Source: CAZDIO01 sp964505555
GTDB taxonomy: Bacteria > Bdellovibrionota_C > UBA2361 > SZUA-149 > CAZDIO01
NCBI GenBank assembly: GCA_964505555.1
Contig: CAZDIO010000116.1
Span: forward strand, 1-63,530
Reading direction: 5' to 3'
Length of the DNA: 63,530 bases
Translations under genes and position numbers: made by a program
The notes under the pieces: model-generated
Databases searched by the model: none
What the model saw: the letters and a program-made list of their open reading frames with translations, nothing else
Told to the model about the DNA's origin: nothing
Shown here: one piece after another, positions 45,174 through 53,603 of the stretch
Layout of the letters: each line of letters starts with the position of its first letter
Position numbering within the stretch: position 1 is the first letter of the stretch

Positions 45174-45617
45174 TTATTGAATCGGACTTCCTGGGGTTGT
45201 TTGGCTTTCTAATCCCGGTTCGAATGTACCGAAGAAGAGAGATACCAACGCTCTTAATATGAATGCTCCTACTGCAACAACAAGCATTCCAACTGCAGCT
45301 CGGTAAGCTCCAAAGGCTGCGGCGATGATCGCGCCAATTCCGGCAACAACCATAATCAACGCACCAAAGGATCCTTCTATGAGCTGAAACAGAAGAGCAA
45401 CGCTCTGTCGAATCGGTGTTGGATCATATCCGGGAATAACATCTTCCCGCTGATTTTGTGCCCAACCCATTTCGGTAAGCCCTAGGGTAATTAAAGTAAG
45501 TCCCATCACGAACAAAATCGTCGTGGCGTGACAATTGACGAACGAAGCAAAGGCTGCATGCCCTCGCCGAGAGAGATCGACAATCACCTTCTCCCCCTTC
45601 TTAAGCAACGTATTCAT
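45174..45617 (-). CDS. TraA/VirB2-like pilin of the type IV secretion cluster
   Basis: The 147-residue protein starts at the ATG at 45617, where TAAGGAG lies six bases upstream; the longer open frame covers this site. A 53-residue leader with a membrane segment ends at GWA-Q, like the long leader of F pilin. The mature part has two hydrophobic helices (about 80-107 and 112-129: GALIMVVAGIGAIIAAAFGAY and VGMLVVAVGAFILRALVSLFF), typical of TraA/VirB2. It would be the extracellular pilus subunit. It is the last gene of the cluster on this strand and is far from traL. Confidence 0.7.
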   Translation of the reverse strand: MNTLLKKGEKVIVDLSRRGHAAFASFVNCHATTILFVMGLTLITLGLTEMGWAQNQREDVIPGYDPTPIRQSVALLFQLIEGSFGALIMVVAGIGAIIAAAFGAYRAAVGMLVVAVGAFILRALVSLFFGTFEPGLESQTTPGSPIQ

Positions 45618-45817
45618 TTTATTCTCCTTATCCATTGTTTAGGTGCCATCTGCACCCTCTTCCTAAATTGATACGTAAACGTATCGCCTTCCGGCTCTAT
45701 CTATAATTGTTTTGGTGAGTTATGTCCAAAACGTTGCATTTATCTTGTCATTAAGAGCTGATCGGAAAGATGCTCCTACAATAAAATCCTTTATTATCAA
45801 GGTTTTATTAGGTCTGC

Positions 45818-47740
45818 TTATTTACCTTGCGTGCTGTCCAAGTCGGTTTTTAATTTCGCCGTAGCCATTGCCGCCTTCATTTTGTCGTATGCAGCAAGAA
45901 GTCGTTCCTTTTGTGGGCCACCAAATTTATTTGCAAAAACCCCACCAAGAGCGCCAATTTGGCCTTCGGCAGTATCTAGGACGGTCTTCATGTCCTTCGG
46001 ATCGTAATTATCTGCTTCCAAAACACTTAGCGCGGTATAGTAGCCATAATCACTATTTTGGGCCGCAGCAGCAAGGGTATCTCCTGCAGCTTTTGGATCG
46101 GTGTGGTACACATGATGATGCAAGCCTCTGTCAAGCATCGAAACTTTCACTTCTGTATCTCTTGGAAAGTTTGTTCTTTCTTCCACAATCTTTACAAAAG
46201 ATGGTTCTTGGTTTTCTGCTGTTTTTGACTCTGATTGAACAGCCTTGGCGACCTGTTTATCTTGTTCAGGACGCAAATTTAAAAGTGAAAAGTTCGTTCT
46301 TGCACCTCCTGGGATAGTATTGACGAAATTGCCATCAACCCATTTGGCATCAGAGAGAATGTCACGACCGGTAGCAACAGGATCAAACCCACTTCCAGAA
46401 TAGCGTCTTTTTAACATTGCTTTAACTTCATCACCAATTCCAAGGTTGGCTTTGTCAAGTTCCTGTTCTAAAGTGGATTGTTTGTTTCGAAACTCATGAT
46501 AGCCATTTTTGATCATCGTCATCTCTTCTGCCGAGCGAGGATTTGCCAAGGCAAAAAGGAATCGTCTTCCTGCTTCTATGTCTCTTGATCTTAAAGCTTC
46601 CTCGATCCCTCTAGAAATACTAGCGATATCAGCGGTGCGATCAGCAGGAAGTGGTATGAACTTTTCAATCCAAGGTGACTTCTCCAGAGTAATTCTCTGA
46701 AGTTCTGGTTTCAGAGCAGCGCCTGTTTCAGTCGTTGTTATGATTCCACTTGCAGTTGAGGCAGCTGGTGTCGCCCCATTCTTAGCGGGATCCGTATTGA
46801 TAAATTTCGGTTCCTTTTTGGGGTTTTTATCTACGTATAAATTCCCTGCTCGTTCCTCGATTAATGCAGTTATTACAAAAGGAGGGGGATTTTCTAATGC
46901 AGTGCTTGGGGGCGCAGGATACTCCCATTGAAGCTTTCGATATTTTTCATTGGTAAGTCGATCTACGAGTTTTGGATTTGCCTTGTCGTCATTACGAACA
47001 GCAGCGCCCATATCATCGATCTCATTAGGAGATAAAAATATTTCGGGTCGTCTTTGGGCTGCTATGGTTGAAATTTCATGGAGACTTCTTCCAAAATCTC
47101 GTATCGCTTTCTTGTCCAGATAATCGTAAAACTGTGTGGCACGCTCATCGATCTTCCTTTTGTATTCTTGAGGAGACATCTTCCGATTGTTAAAATCGGA
47201 CTTTAATTTGCTAATACTGTCGTTAAAAGAACGAGCATTCGGGTCATTATTGGCATTAGGATAACCATAGTGAATAAGATCTCCGATCATGCTACTACGA
47301 AAGTACGCTCCACTTCCGACCGTTGTCTGAAGATCTTCTTGAAATGCTGTGAGGGGAGTTTTTACAGCACTTGGATTGTTATCTTCTACGGGTTGACCGT
47401 GCATATTTTGCATTAACCCATCTTTATTGAGCTGGGGGACTCTATGCCCAAGCATTCGAAGTGCATTTGGATCATAAGCAAGTCGCCGATCTTCAAGCTC
47501 TCTTCTCCATGTATCTACCGCTTGCTTTTCTTGAAGGGTAATGACGAACGGAGCTTTTTTGGCCTCTACGGCGGCTAATCCAGGGGCAGCTTCGTCTGCT
47601 GCTTTTTTAGCGTCAGCGGGCTTTTCAGGAAGAGTGATTTTTTCTTCCTCTTTGACAGCAGGAAGAGTGGTCTTTGCTTCCGGAGTTTTTTTGAGATCAA
47701 CTCCCATGCATTGATCTTGAGACTGAAGTGGCAGAGCCAT
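45818..47740 (-). CDS. Cytosolic protein with possible annexin-like segment, unknown
   Basis: The 640-residue protein has no signal peptide or membrane helix. Residues 1-65 are Lys/Glu/Ala-rich and probably disordered. Residues about 372-447 (SRGIEEALRSRD, then FLFALANPRSAEEMTMIKNG, then LEQELDKANLGIGDEVKAML) resemble the helical pattern of an annexin repeat, but the calcium-binding GxGT loop is not present. A three-His stretch lies at 541-543. It is placed between the pilin gene and the other secretion genes on the same strand, so a secreted substrate or an accessory protein are both possible. I do not recognise a family with confidence. Confidence 0.5.
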   Translation of the reverse strand: MALPLQSQDQCMGVDLKKTPEAKTTLPAVKEEEKITLPEKPADAKKAADEAAPGLAAVEAKKAPFVITLQEKQAVDTWRRELEDRRLAYDPNALRMLGHRVPQLNKDGLMQNMHGQPVEDNNPSAVKTPLTAFQEDLQTTVGSGAYFRSSMIGDLIHYGYPNANNDPNARSFNDSISKLKSDFNNRKMSPQEYKRKIDERATQFYDYLDKKAIRDFGRSLHEISTIAAQRRPEIFLSPNEIDDMGAAVRNDDKANPKLVDRLTNEKYRKLQWEYPAPPSTALENPPPFVITALIEERAGNLYVDKNPKKEPKFINTDPAKNGATPAASTASGIITTTETGAALKPELQRITLEKSPWIEKFIPLPADRTADIASISRGIEEALRSRDIEAGRRFLFALANPRSAEEMTMIKNGYHEFRNKQSTLEQELDKANLGIGDEVKAMLKRRYSGSGFDPVATGRDILSDAKWVDGNFVNTIPGGARTNFSLLNLRPEQDKQVAKAVQSESKTAENQEPSFVKIVEERTNFPRDTEVKVSMLDRGLHHHVYHTDPKAAGDTLAAAAQNSDYGYYTALSVLEADNYDPKDMKTVLDTAEGQIGALGGVFANKFGGPQKERLLAAYDKMKAAMATAKLKTDLDSTQGK

Positions 47741-48095
47741 ATGCGAATTCTCTCTAGGTAACGCTACAACGATTAATACGGATGAGAGCTGAAGCTCTCT
47801 ACTTCTAAAGATCTTTATGGGATTTTCTGCCGAAAGTGTGACGTTTTCGCGGAGTTAGCGGAATAATTGCTACGTTTTATGGACTTTTTGCATAACATTT
47901 ATGTCTAAATCCACGTAATTACTTGGATTTTTGGTCTTTTCCAATACTTGGAGCACTCGCTCCAACCATATGAGTGAAGTGTCAGGGAAAACTGAAAAGT
48001 AAAAGGTTTTAGAAACAACCGCATGTGTGGCGTGTGTCTACACAGGCGATAAAATTAAGAATGACTCTCTGTCCTGTTTACGAAGGGAACTGGCT
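47741..48095. promoter_or_regulatory. Divergent intergenic region with three hairpins
   Basis: This region separates two divergent genes and should hold both promoters. Three short perfect stems are seen: AGAGCT/AGCTCT near 47785-47798, AAATCCA/TGGATTT at 47907-47930, and TTGGAGC/GCTCCAA at 47948-47965. They could be operator sites or structured leaders. No gene is seen before 48096. Confidence 0.4.
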
Positions 48096-49265
48096 ATGAA
48101 GAATGGAACTCTACCAAAGTGGGCTCCGGATGCAATTCAGTATCTCATCAACAAATCGGCTGCTGGGCAGTCTACCGACCATGCGGAACTTCGAGGCACT
48201 CTCGAAGACTCCACCGGTGTTGCGAAAGGGACACTGGAAAGGATCATCCTGGAAGTGGAAGCGCTCCTTGCCGTTGTAAAGGAAAAGCGCGACATCACCG
48301 CGACCGAAGCGGAAGTGGCGATGTCCTCCAAGGTGAAGGGAGCTCTCCAATTCGTTGGCGGGGAGAACTTCGAAGCCAACGTCGCGGCGTGCAAGAAGGC
48401 GCTAACCGAGGCGGAAGCAAAGGCCGCGGAAGCGAAAGCGGCAGCGGATGCAGCGGACGCGGAAGCTGCGAGAGCAGCGGAAGCTGAAGCCGCAGCAGCG
48501 AAAGCGGCAGCAGATGCCAGAGCAGCAGCGGACGCGGAAGCTGCGAGAGCAGCAGAAGCTGAAGCCGCAGCAGCGAAAGCGAAAGCGGAGGCAGATGCCA
48601 AAACCGCGCTCGCGGCGGTGGCTGCTGCTGCAAAGGGTGTAAACTTCGTTTCGCCAGCCGCGGAGGTGGCGATATATGAATTCGTCACCGAAAGTCAGTG
48701 GTTGGTAGGGCAGTTCGCCAAGGATCGGCTCAGCGTTGCCAAAAAGATCCTCGAGTGGCTTCTTAATATCAAGAAGTTCGGAGGCGTTGACCTACCATCG
48801 GTGGAGACGATCCTCGCATGGCTTGAGGCGGATGCTTTACCCGTTACCGTGTCGATCGAAACATATGGACGGGTAGCAATGGTGCTCGGTCTTTGGAAAG
48901 GCCCGACGAAGCCGACGGCCTTTGAGATCTGGAAGCAGCTCGATGAGCCGCGTCCACGGTTGAAGATCGTGGCCGTGGCGCTCAAGAAGCTTACGGAAAC
49001 GGACCCCGTATGTTCTGCTAATCAGCAAAGCGGAAACGTTCGTACGGGTTTCAGCAGGCTCGTCGCCTGGTGTCGTCCGAAGCCACAGTCGGTCGTCGTT
49101 TCTCCACCGCCACCACCTGCCTCTAAGCCACCCGCTACAAAGACCAAGTGGTCCAAAAAGCGGTGGTTTTTGCTTCTCCTCGTGATCGCGCTTGCGGTCA
49201 TCGGGGCATGGGCAGCTGGAAGTGAATTCCTTCACTGGGTTAGAACCACCAGTGATGGATTCTAA
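48096..49265 (+). CDS. Ala-rich coiled-coil, tail-anchored membrane protein
   Basis: From the ATG at 48096 (GAAGGG eight bases upstream) the protein has 389 residues. Residues about 95-185 are an Ala/Glu/Lys helix made of a 25-residue repeat, partly duplicated at DNA level (75 bp units at 48453 and 48528). A globular part follows, then a Pro-rich stretch (SPPPPPASKPP) and one membrane helix (about 352-373, FLLLLVIALAVIGAWAA) with a short tail. This topology is tail-anchored. Base use is much richer in G and C at third positions than in neighbours, and the gene is opposite to the secretion genes, both signs of separate acquisition. No family is recognised. Confidence 0.6.
   Translation: MKNGTLPKWAPDAIQYLINKSAAGQSTDHAELRGTLEDSTGVAKGTLERIILEVEALLAVVKEKRDITATEAEVAMSSKVKGALQFVGGENFEANVAACKKALTEAEAKAAEAKAAADAADAEAARAAEAEAAAAKAAADARAAADAEAARAAEAEAAAAKAKAEADAKTALAAVAAAAKGVNFVSPAAEVAIYEFVTESQWLVGQFAKDRLSVAKKILEWLLNIKKFGGVDLPSVETILAWLEADALPVTVSIETYGRVAMVLGLWKGPTKPTAFEIWKQLDEPRPRLKIVAVALKKLTETDPVCSANQQSGNVRTGFSRLVAWCRPKPQSVVVSPPPPPASKPPATKTKWSKKRWFLLLLVIALAVIGAWAAGSEFLHWVRTTSDGF
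48453..48590 (+). repeat. 75-bp in-frame tandem repeat in the Ala-rich gene
   Basis: Two adjacent copies begin GCGGACGCGGAAGCTGCG at 48453 and 48528; the second diverges near 48590. Each codes for 25 residues of helix-forming Ala/Glu/Lys/Arg sequence. Confidence 0.8.
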
Positions 49266-49523
49266 AATGTCGGTGGTTACGGGGTTGCATCATCAAGCTT
49301 AACCGCTTGGTGCTCTGCGACCCCGGGGGAGTCATACGAGGTTTGTTATCATAAAGAGGTCACTCCCTGACCTCACTCCCTTTTTATCTCAAGGAGAACT
49401 TAAGGGTTGGAAGGCACGATCTGCTGAAGCAACTTACCTGATTAAGTAATCAACTGATTTATAACGATAACAGGAAAGAAAAATAGAGAAGGAAGATCGC
49501 GTGTTTGATAACGCCTAGAAACT

Positions 49524-50015
49524 TTACCCTTCAGCCCCTTCGGCAAGTGCAGGAAAGACTTCGAGGGGATCGAGGGCTTTACCGCTTCTTCGCCACTCAA
49601 AGTGAAGATGCGGTCCTGTAGCAGCGCCGGTTTCACCAACTCGGCCGATAATGTCACCAGCAGAAACTTTTTGTCCCGGCTTCACATCGATCTGATTAAG
49701 ATGACCATAGAGAGAGACGTAACCTTCAGCATGCTCTACGGAGACGAGTTTTCCGTAGCTCCCATAGCGATCTGCAAAAATAACGATCCCTTCCGAGATA
49801 ACCCGAACATGACTATCTTTTGGTGCAGCGAGATCGACTCCGCTGTGGTGGCGGATGGAACGATAAATCGGATGGCGTCGAGTGCCGAACTCACTTGAAA
49901 GCCTTGGACCAAGAAGAGGAAATACTACCGCGAAGTTTGGATAGCGCTCGGCTGTTACAAGCGTAGCGCTTGATAAGAGGAGAGAGCAAAGAATTATTAG
50001 TGAAACTGTTTTCAC
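49524..50015 (-). CDS. M23 family peptidoglycan endopeptidase
   Basis: The 163-residue protein has a signal peptide (residues 1-22) and a full M23/LytM domain with zinc ligands in HHSGVDLAAP and GPHLHFEW. It would cut cross-links in the wall and make room for the secretion channel. It starts at a GTG that overlaps the previous stop by four bases (GTGA), so it is translated with the coiled-coil SH3 protein. Such pairing resembles EnvC-like activators with LytM enzymes, or VirB1-like lytic partners of type IV secretion systems. Confidence 0.85.
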   Translation of the reverse strand: MKTVSLIILCSLLLSSATLVTAERYPNFAVVFPLLGPRLSSEFGTRRHPIYRSIRHHSGVDLAAPKDSHVRVISEGIVIFADRYGSYGKLVSVEHAEGYVSLYGHLNQIDVKPGQKVSAGDIIGRVGETGAATGPHLHFEWRRSGKALDPLEVFPALAEGAEG

Positions 50016-51697
50016 TCTTCAACAGTCCTTTTGTTCTTATTGACCCCAGACCGTAACTTCTCAAATGCTTTTACTACATCATCAACAACGGCATCATTTG
50101 GGGAGTTCTTTGCTGCGGTGGCATCAAAGGGGACATAGACGCTGTCATCGTCGATTCTCTTTGGTGCTTGAGGGGCCGAGTCTCTTTCATTGAGCACCCG
50201 AACCACATCATCCATGACATAGGCTCGAGAGCCTTGTGGAGTAATCACCCGAAGCCAGGCTCCCTTTCTGGTCTCTACCACCAGGTGTGTTCCTTTTTGA
50301 ACCTGCATTAACGAAGCGTGCTCTACCCCTGGACCGCTGCGGAGATTCGCCTTCTCTGCGGTAACTTCAGCAAGAACCACATCACTACTAGAAACTACGG
50401 GATCAGAAAATTTGGCCCGAGAGATAGTGTCATTTGATAAACCCTGAGCTGTCATGCTTCGTTTTTTTGAAGCCGTTTGTTGTGCTGGAGGAGTAAATCC
50501 CATCTTGCTGTTTTTTGCCTCAATCATCGTGCGAATCTCGGTGTCTTTTAGAAGCAAAGCGTTCTTTGCTTCCACTACTTGACGCTCAAGCTCTGATACT
50601 CGGGTCAGTCGAGATTCTGCTGAGGTAAGCTGCTGCTCACAACTTTTAACCTCGTTTGCGGTCTTACTTAAAAGACGCTTTATCTCTGAGGTCTCCTCTT
50701 CATTCTTTGCAAGATCGCTTCCCTGGCTCTTAAGCTTTGCAGCGACTGCAATTCTCTCTCCAGCTTCTTTTTGGAGTTTGGTCTCAAGACCTTTAATTGT
50801 GTTTTCCTGTTCCGTAGTTTTTTTTGAAAGCGCTTGTAGTTCTCGCTCAGCGTTTTCTAGATGGATTTTTAGTCGCTCATTTGTGGCTGTGGCTTCTTCA
50901 AGAGAATCCTTTCTCTTCTGTAGCGCTTCAACCTCCGCTCGGAGATAGCCGTTGTTTGTCTCAAGCGATCGTTTCTGCTCAAGCTCTAACTCAAGTTGTG
51001 CCAGCTTATCCTGGACTTTAAAAAGCTTGTTTCGTAACTGATCCCGCTCTTCCAAAAGAGCACTTGGATCTTCAAGCTGTCCTTTTTGTGAGACGGACTT
51101 TGATTCAACGCTCTCGGTTACTGAAAGAGCAGCTCTCTTTTCGTTTGCACGTAAATCGCGAAGTTCGTTTCGGTAAATCACGATCTGATTCATCAACCGC
51201 TCTTGTTGCTCTTCAAGGACACGCTTTTGATCGAGAATCTCTTGAAGCTTTAGATCCTCAGGAGCTTTTTCTGTGGTAATTACAGAAGAAGGTTCCTTTG
51301 TTAGGGCAGCTGGTGCTTGCGAAGGGGTATCGCTATGAGCAAGTTTTGTTAGTTCATCTTGAATAGCTTGTTGTAATTTCCCCTCATCTGGGGACTCTGA
51401 AGGTTCCGTTTCTTTATCATTATCAAGCGCACTTTGGATACGTTTGGTTCCAGTTAAGAGCGCTTCTTCATCTTTTGAGAGTTTGCTTAGCTCGTCTTCA
51501 AATGAGGATCGCTTTTCGGTAAAAGTTTCCTCAGTATGTCCCTCTTCTTTTAATGGTAAAGGAGATTGAGCCTCAAGGTGAGACTCTACGACGGGCGCAA
51601 CTGCGTCTCCTGAGTTTCTTCCCAGAGCAACCGTTGCTGCAAAAGCAACAACGATTACCAAGACACTATAGATAAATCCTCGTAATACCTTAGTCAC
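50012..51697 (-). CDS. Anchored coiled-coil protein with SH3b domain
   Basis: The protein has 561 residues from the GTG at 51697, eight bases after GGAGG; an upstream TTG start is less likely. An N-terminal membrane anchor (LRGFIYSVLVIVVAFAATVA) is followed by an acidic linker. A long coiled coil (about 150-400, rich in LEEQQERL/LEKRQ-type heptads) and a bacterial SH3 domain (about 440-510, AEKANLRSGPGVEHASLM) complete it. SH3b domains bind peptidoglycan. The gene is coupled to an M23 peptidase, so it may position or activate it. This is not a standard conjugation gene. Confidence 0.75.
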   Translation of the reverse strand: MTKVLRGFIYSVLVIVVAFAATVALGRNSGDAVAPVVESHLEAQSPLPLKEEGHTEETFTEKRSSFEDELSKLSKDEEALLTGTKRIQSALDNDKETEPSESPDEGKLQQAIQDELTKLAHSDTPSQAPAALTKEPSSVITTEKAPEDLKLQEILDQKRVLEEQQERLMNQIVIYRNELRDLRANEKRAALSVTESVESKSVSQKGQLEDPSALLEERDQLRNKLFKVQDKLAQLELELEQKRSLETNNGYLRAEVEALQKRKDSLEEATATNERLKIHLENAERELQALSKKTTEQENTIKGLETKLQKEAGERIAVAAKLKSQGSDLAKNEEETSEIKRLLSKTANEVKSCEQQLTSAESRLTRVSELERQVVEAKNALLLKDTEIRTMIEAKNSKMGFTPPAQQTASKKRSMTAQGLSNDTISRAKFSDPVVSSSDVVLAEVTAEKANLRSGPGVEHASLMQVQKGTHLVVETRKGAWLRVITPQGSRAYVMDDVVRVLNERDSAPQAPKRIDDDSVYVPFDATAAKNSPNDAVVDDVVKAFEKLRSGVNKNKRTVEE

Positions 51698-51721
51698 AAC
51701 AACAACCTCCAAACACAAACA

Positions 51722-52396
51722 TCAATCACTCGTTACCGCTAAAATTTCTTCTCGTGCGACCCGACTTAATAACTGCGTTCTTCTTTCTCGTTCGCCGTTA
51801 ATTAAGAGTTGGATCGCTCTTGGATCCGCTACCCCTTCCATGACAATTTCAACATCTTGGGTCATCGCACTTCCAATCAATACGCTCCCAATTCCCAAAA
51901 TACGCTCAAGAATCGTTTGATTCGGTTCCACACCCCGAATATCTTCATAACGGAGTCGGGGCTGGCGAAGACTTAAAGAGACAAGCCCAATTTGCGCCTC
52001 AACCCCCCCCTCGTCTATGATGTATTTGGAGTCATAGATATAAATGAGAATCTTTCCCAAGAGAAACGCTGGAAGGAGGGCAAAGAGCGGAAGGTGAAGC
52101 ATATATCGGGTTTCACCGATATCAAACAATTTCCCTTGAATTACTGATTTATCAATCCAGATCGAACCTTGGACTGCAAGCACAGCGAGAATAAAGAATC
52201 CGATTAATGGAAAAAGTTGCGAACGCCAGGTTGGATAGAAATAATAGCGAAGAATGGCATCATCCATCTTCTCAATAGGAGAACCCAGGCGAGCAATATT
52301 TGCAGGTGTTCCACGTACCTCATGTACTTCACGATCGGGACGTGCAATCTCCTCAGTTACTTCCCGAGAATCCTCTTTTGGGATCTCATTACTCAC
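51722..52396 (-). CDS. Bacterial PH-domain (bPH2/YdbT-type) membrane protein
   Basis: The 224-residue protein has two membrane helices in the middle (about 60-80 and 100-123) followed by a bPH2 domain (YIIDEGGVEAQIGLVSLSLR, YEDIRGVEPNQTILERILGIG, and GVADPRAIQLLI). This is the YdbT/YdbS fold, whose function is poorly known. It starts at an ATG that overlaps the previous stop (ATGA). Finding it inside a type IV secretion operon is unusual. Confidence 0.75.
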   Translation of the reverse strand: MSNEIPKEDSREVTEEIARPDREVHEVRGTPANIARLGSPIEKMDDAILRYYFYPTWRSQLFPLIGFFILAVLAVQGSIWIDKSVIQGKLFDIGETRYMLHLPLFALLPAFLLGKILIYIYDSKYIIDEGGVEAQIGLVSLSLRQPRLRYEDIRGVEPNQTILERILGIGSVLIGSAMTQDVEIVMEGVADPRAIQLLINGERERRTQLLSRVAREEILAVTSD

Positions 52397-52797
52397 TTTT
52401 CAGCTCCAAGCTGTTGCAGTCGTTTCTTAATTTCAGAAAGATCGCCTGTAGTGTCCTCTTCAAACTGCTCTTCTTTTAATTGCTTGCTTGGGGTGGTAGG
52501 TGGCGTCAGTGCTCGTTCTACTTTTTCACTTGAAGGCTTAGCTGAAGGGGCTCCTTCAAAAAGCGCTCTTCCATTTTCAGAAGCAGTGTGAGGTAATTCC
52601 TCTGCACTTTGTGGATCTTCGTTTGAAATACCACCAAACGAGGAGTGTTCAAGATCTGGTTTTGGGATAGCAGAGATTCGCCCCCCGCAGAGAACATAAA
52701 TTCCCATGAAAAACAGTACTAAGGCGATCGATGTTAGGTTTCTACTTGTAAAAACCGGTCGAAGCAGTAAAAACCCAGCAACTTTTTTAACGTTCAT
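52393..52797 (-). CDS. Bitopic inner-membrane protein of the secretion operon
   Basis: The 134-residue protein has one membrane helix (about 22-40, LTSIALVLFFMGIYVLC) and a polar outer part ending in a coiled coil (LSEIKKRLQQLGAEK). It overlaps both neighbours (11 bp upstream, 4 bp downstream), so it belongs to the operon. Its size and place behind traC recall TrbI of F, but I see no sequence evidence for that; it is left as unknown. Confidence 0.55.
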   Translation of the reverse strand: MNVKKVAGFLLLRPVFTSRNLTSIALVLFFMGIYVLCGGRISAIPKPDLEHSSFGGISNEDPQSAEELPHTASENGRALFEGAPSAKPSSEKVERALTPPTTPSKQLKEEQFEEDTTGDLSEIKKRLQQLGAEK

Positions 52798-53098
52798 CTT
52801 CCCTTCCTCCTAGTGTCTCGCTCACAACTGGCTTGCAGGGTCTCCATTTACCCATTCGCACCTCTCGAACTGCTACATAGTAAGGATGATACCATCGCCC
52901 CTCTGAGTCAAGCCCAGGACCGGTTGCTTCAAATTTTGCAATGGGCTCCTCCCAACAATAACGAATAACGCCTGGAGGAGCTGGGGATGGGACCTCAATA
53001 ACAACCAATTCCCTCTCTTCCTCTGCCGGAACACTAGTAGTTTTATGAGCACTACAGGCGGATAATAGGGGGAGAAAAATGAGAGAGAGAATTACCAT
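52787..53098 (-). CDS. Small lipoprotein, paralogue of the gene upstream
   Basis: From the ATG at 53098 the 103-residue protein has a lipoprotein signal with LPLLSAC. Its body shares the pattern IEV...PG...W.EP...PG.LD..G.(W/Y)Y with the protein at 53256-53594. The longer open frame would read through a repeat element and lacks a ribosome site, so it is not used. It is probably an outer-membrane component of the secretion machine. Confidence 0.65.
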   Translation of the reverse strand: MVILSLIFLPLLSACSAHKTTSVPAEEERELVVIEVPSPAPPGVIRYCWEEPIAKFEATGPGLDSEGRWYHPYYVAVREVRMGKWRPCKPVVSETLGGREDER

Positions 53099-53123
53099 TC
53101 TCTTATTGAGAGGAGCCACCTTT

Positions 53124-53229
53124 CTGTCGTTGCGAGCCGGGAGGCCCGGCCGCCGAGCGCAGCGAAGCAATCTCGAACTATCTAGGTGATTCGAGATTGC
53201 TTCGTCGCTTTGCTCCTCGCAACGACAGG
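53124..53229. repeat. Hairpin repeat family A, copy with insert inside the secretion operon
   Basis: The left arm begins at 53124, the GC-rich insert is at 53137-53155, and the right arm (53191-53228) is slightly altered. Unlike the other copies it lies between two genes on the same strand, in the gap between two paralogous lipoprotein genes. It could lower expression downstream. Confidence 0.85.
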
Positions 53230-53255
53230 AATGATGCTCGCAATGATAAGAAATA

Positions 53256-53594
53256 TTAGTTTCCATTGTTCCTCTTCTCTTCAGCTTTGTGATCCTCTGG
53301 ATACTCAACTTTTTGAAATCGACGATCACGAATCTCAACAATTGTTCGATGGGGAAGCCGATAATAGTTTCCCGCAGGATCTAATTTCCCAGGAATTCGG
53401 GGGGTGTCATACATCGGCTCTGCCCATGCTTCACTGACGGTTCCTGGAACAGCGTTCTCCTCAACTTCAATGATCGCTGGTGAAAGCGATGCTGAGTTAG
53501 AAGAGGATGAAGCTCCGGTGCTCGTGCAACTAGTAAGCACGGTGAGACTCAAAGGCACGATGATCAAAGCCAGTATGGAAGCACGTTTATTCAT
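53256..53594 (-). CDS. Small lipoprotein of the secretion operon
   Basis: The 112-residue lipoprotein has a signal ending in LTVLTSC, a Ser-rich stretch and the motif region IIEVEENAVPGTVSEAWAEP, LDPAGNYYRLP, IVEIRDRRF. It starts 9 bp after the traC-like stop, with AGGAG before its ATG. The body is like the next gene and distantly like the TraV-position lipoprotein at 56904, suggesting tandem duplication. Confidence 0.7.
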   Translation of the reverse strand: MNKRASILALIIVPLSLTVLTSCTSTGASSSSNSASLSPAIIEVEENAVPGTVSEAWAEPMYDTPRIPGKLDPAGNYYRLPHRTIVEIRDRRFQKVEYPEDHKAEEKRNNGN

Positions 53595-53603
53595 ATCATT
53601 CTC

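Noticed and set aside
48137..48688. 183-codon Ala/Ser-rich frame opposite the Ala-rich gene
   Set aside because: It mirrors the GC-rich repeat of the plus-strand gene, has no ribosome site and no domain.
53099..53341. 81-residue N-terminal extension of the small lipoprotein
   Set aside because: It would translate repeat family A and overlap the previous gene; the lipoprotein signal begins at 53098.
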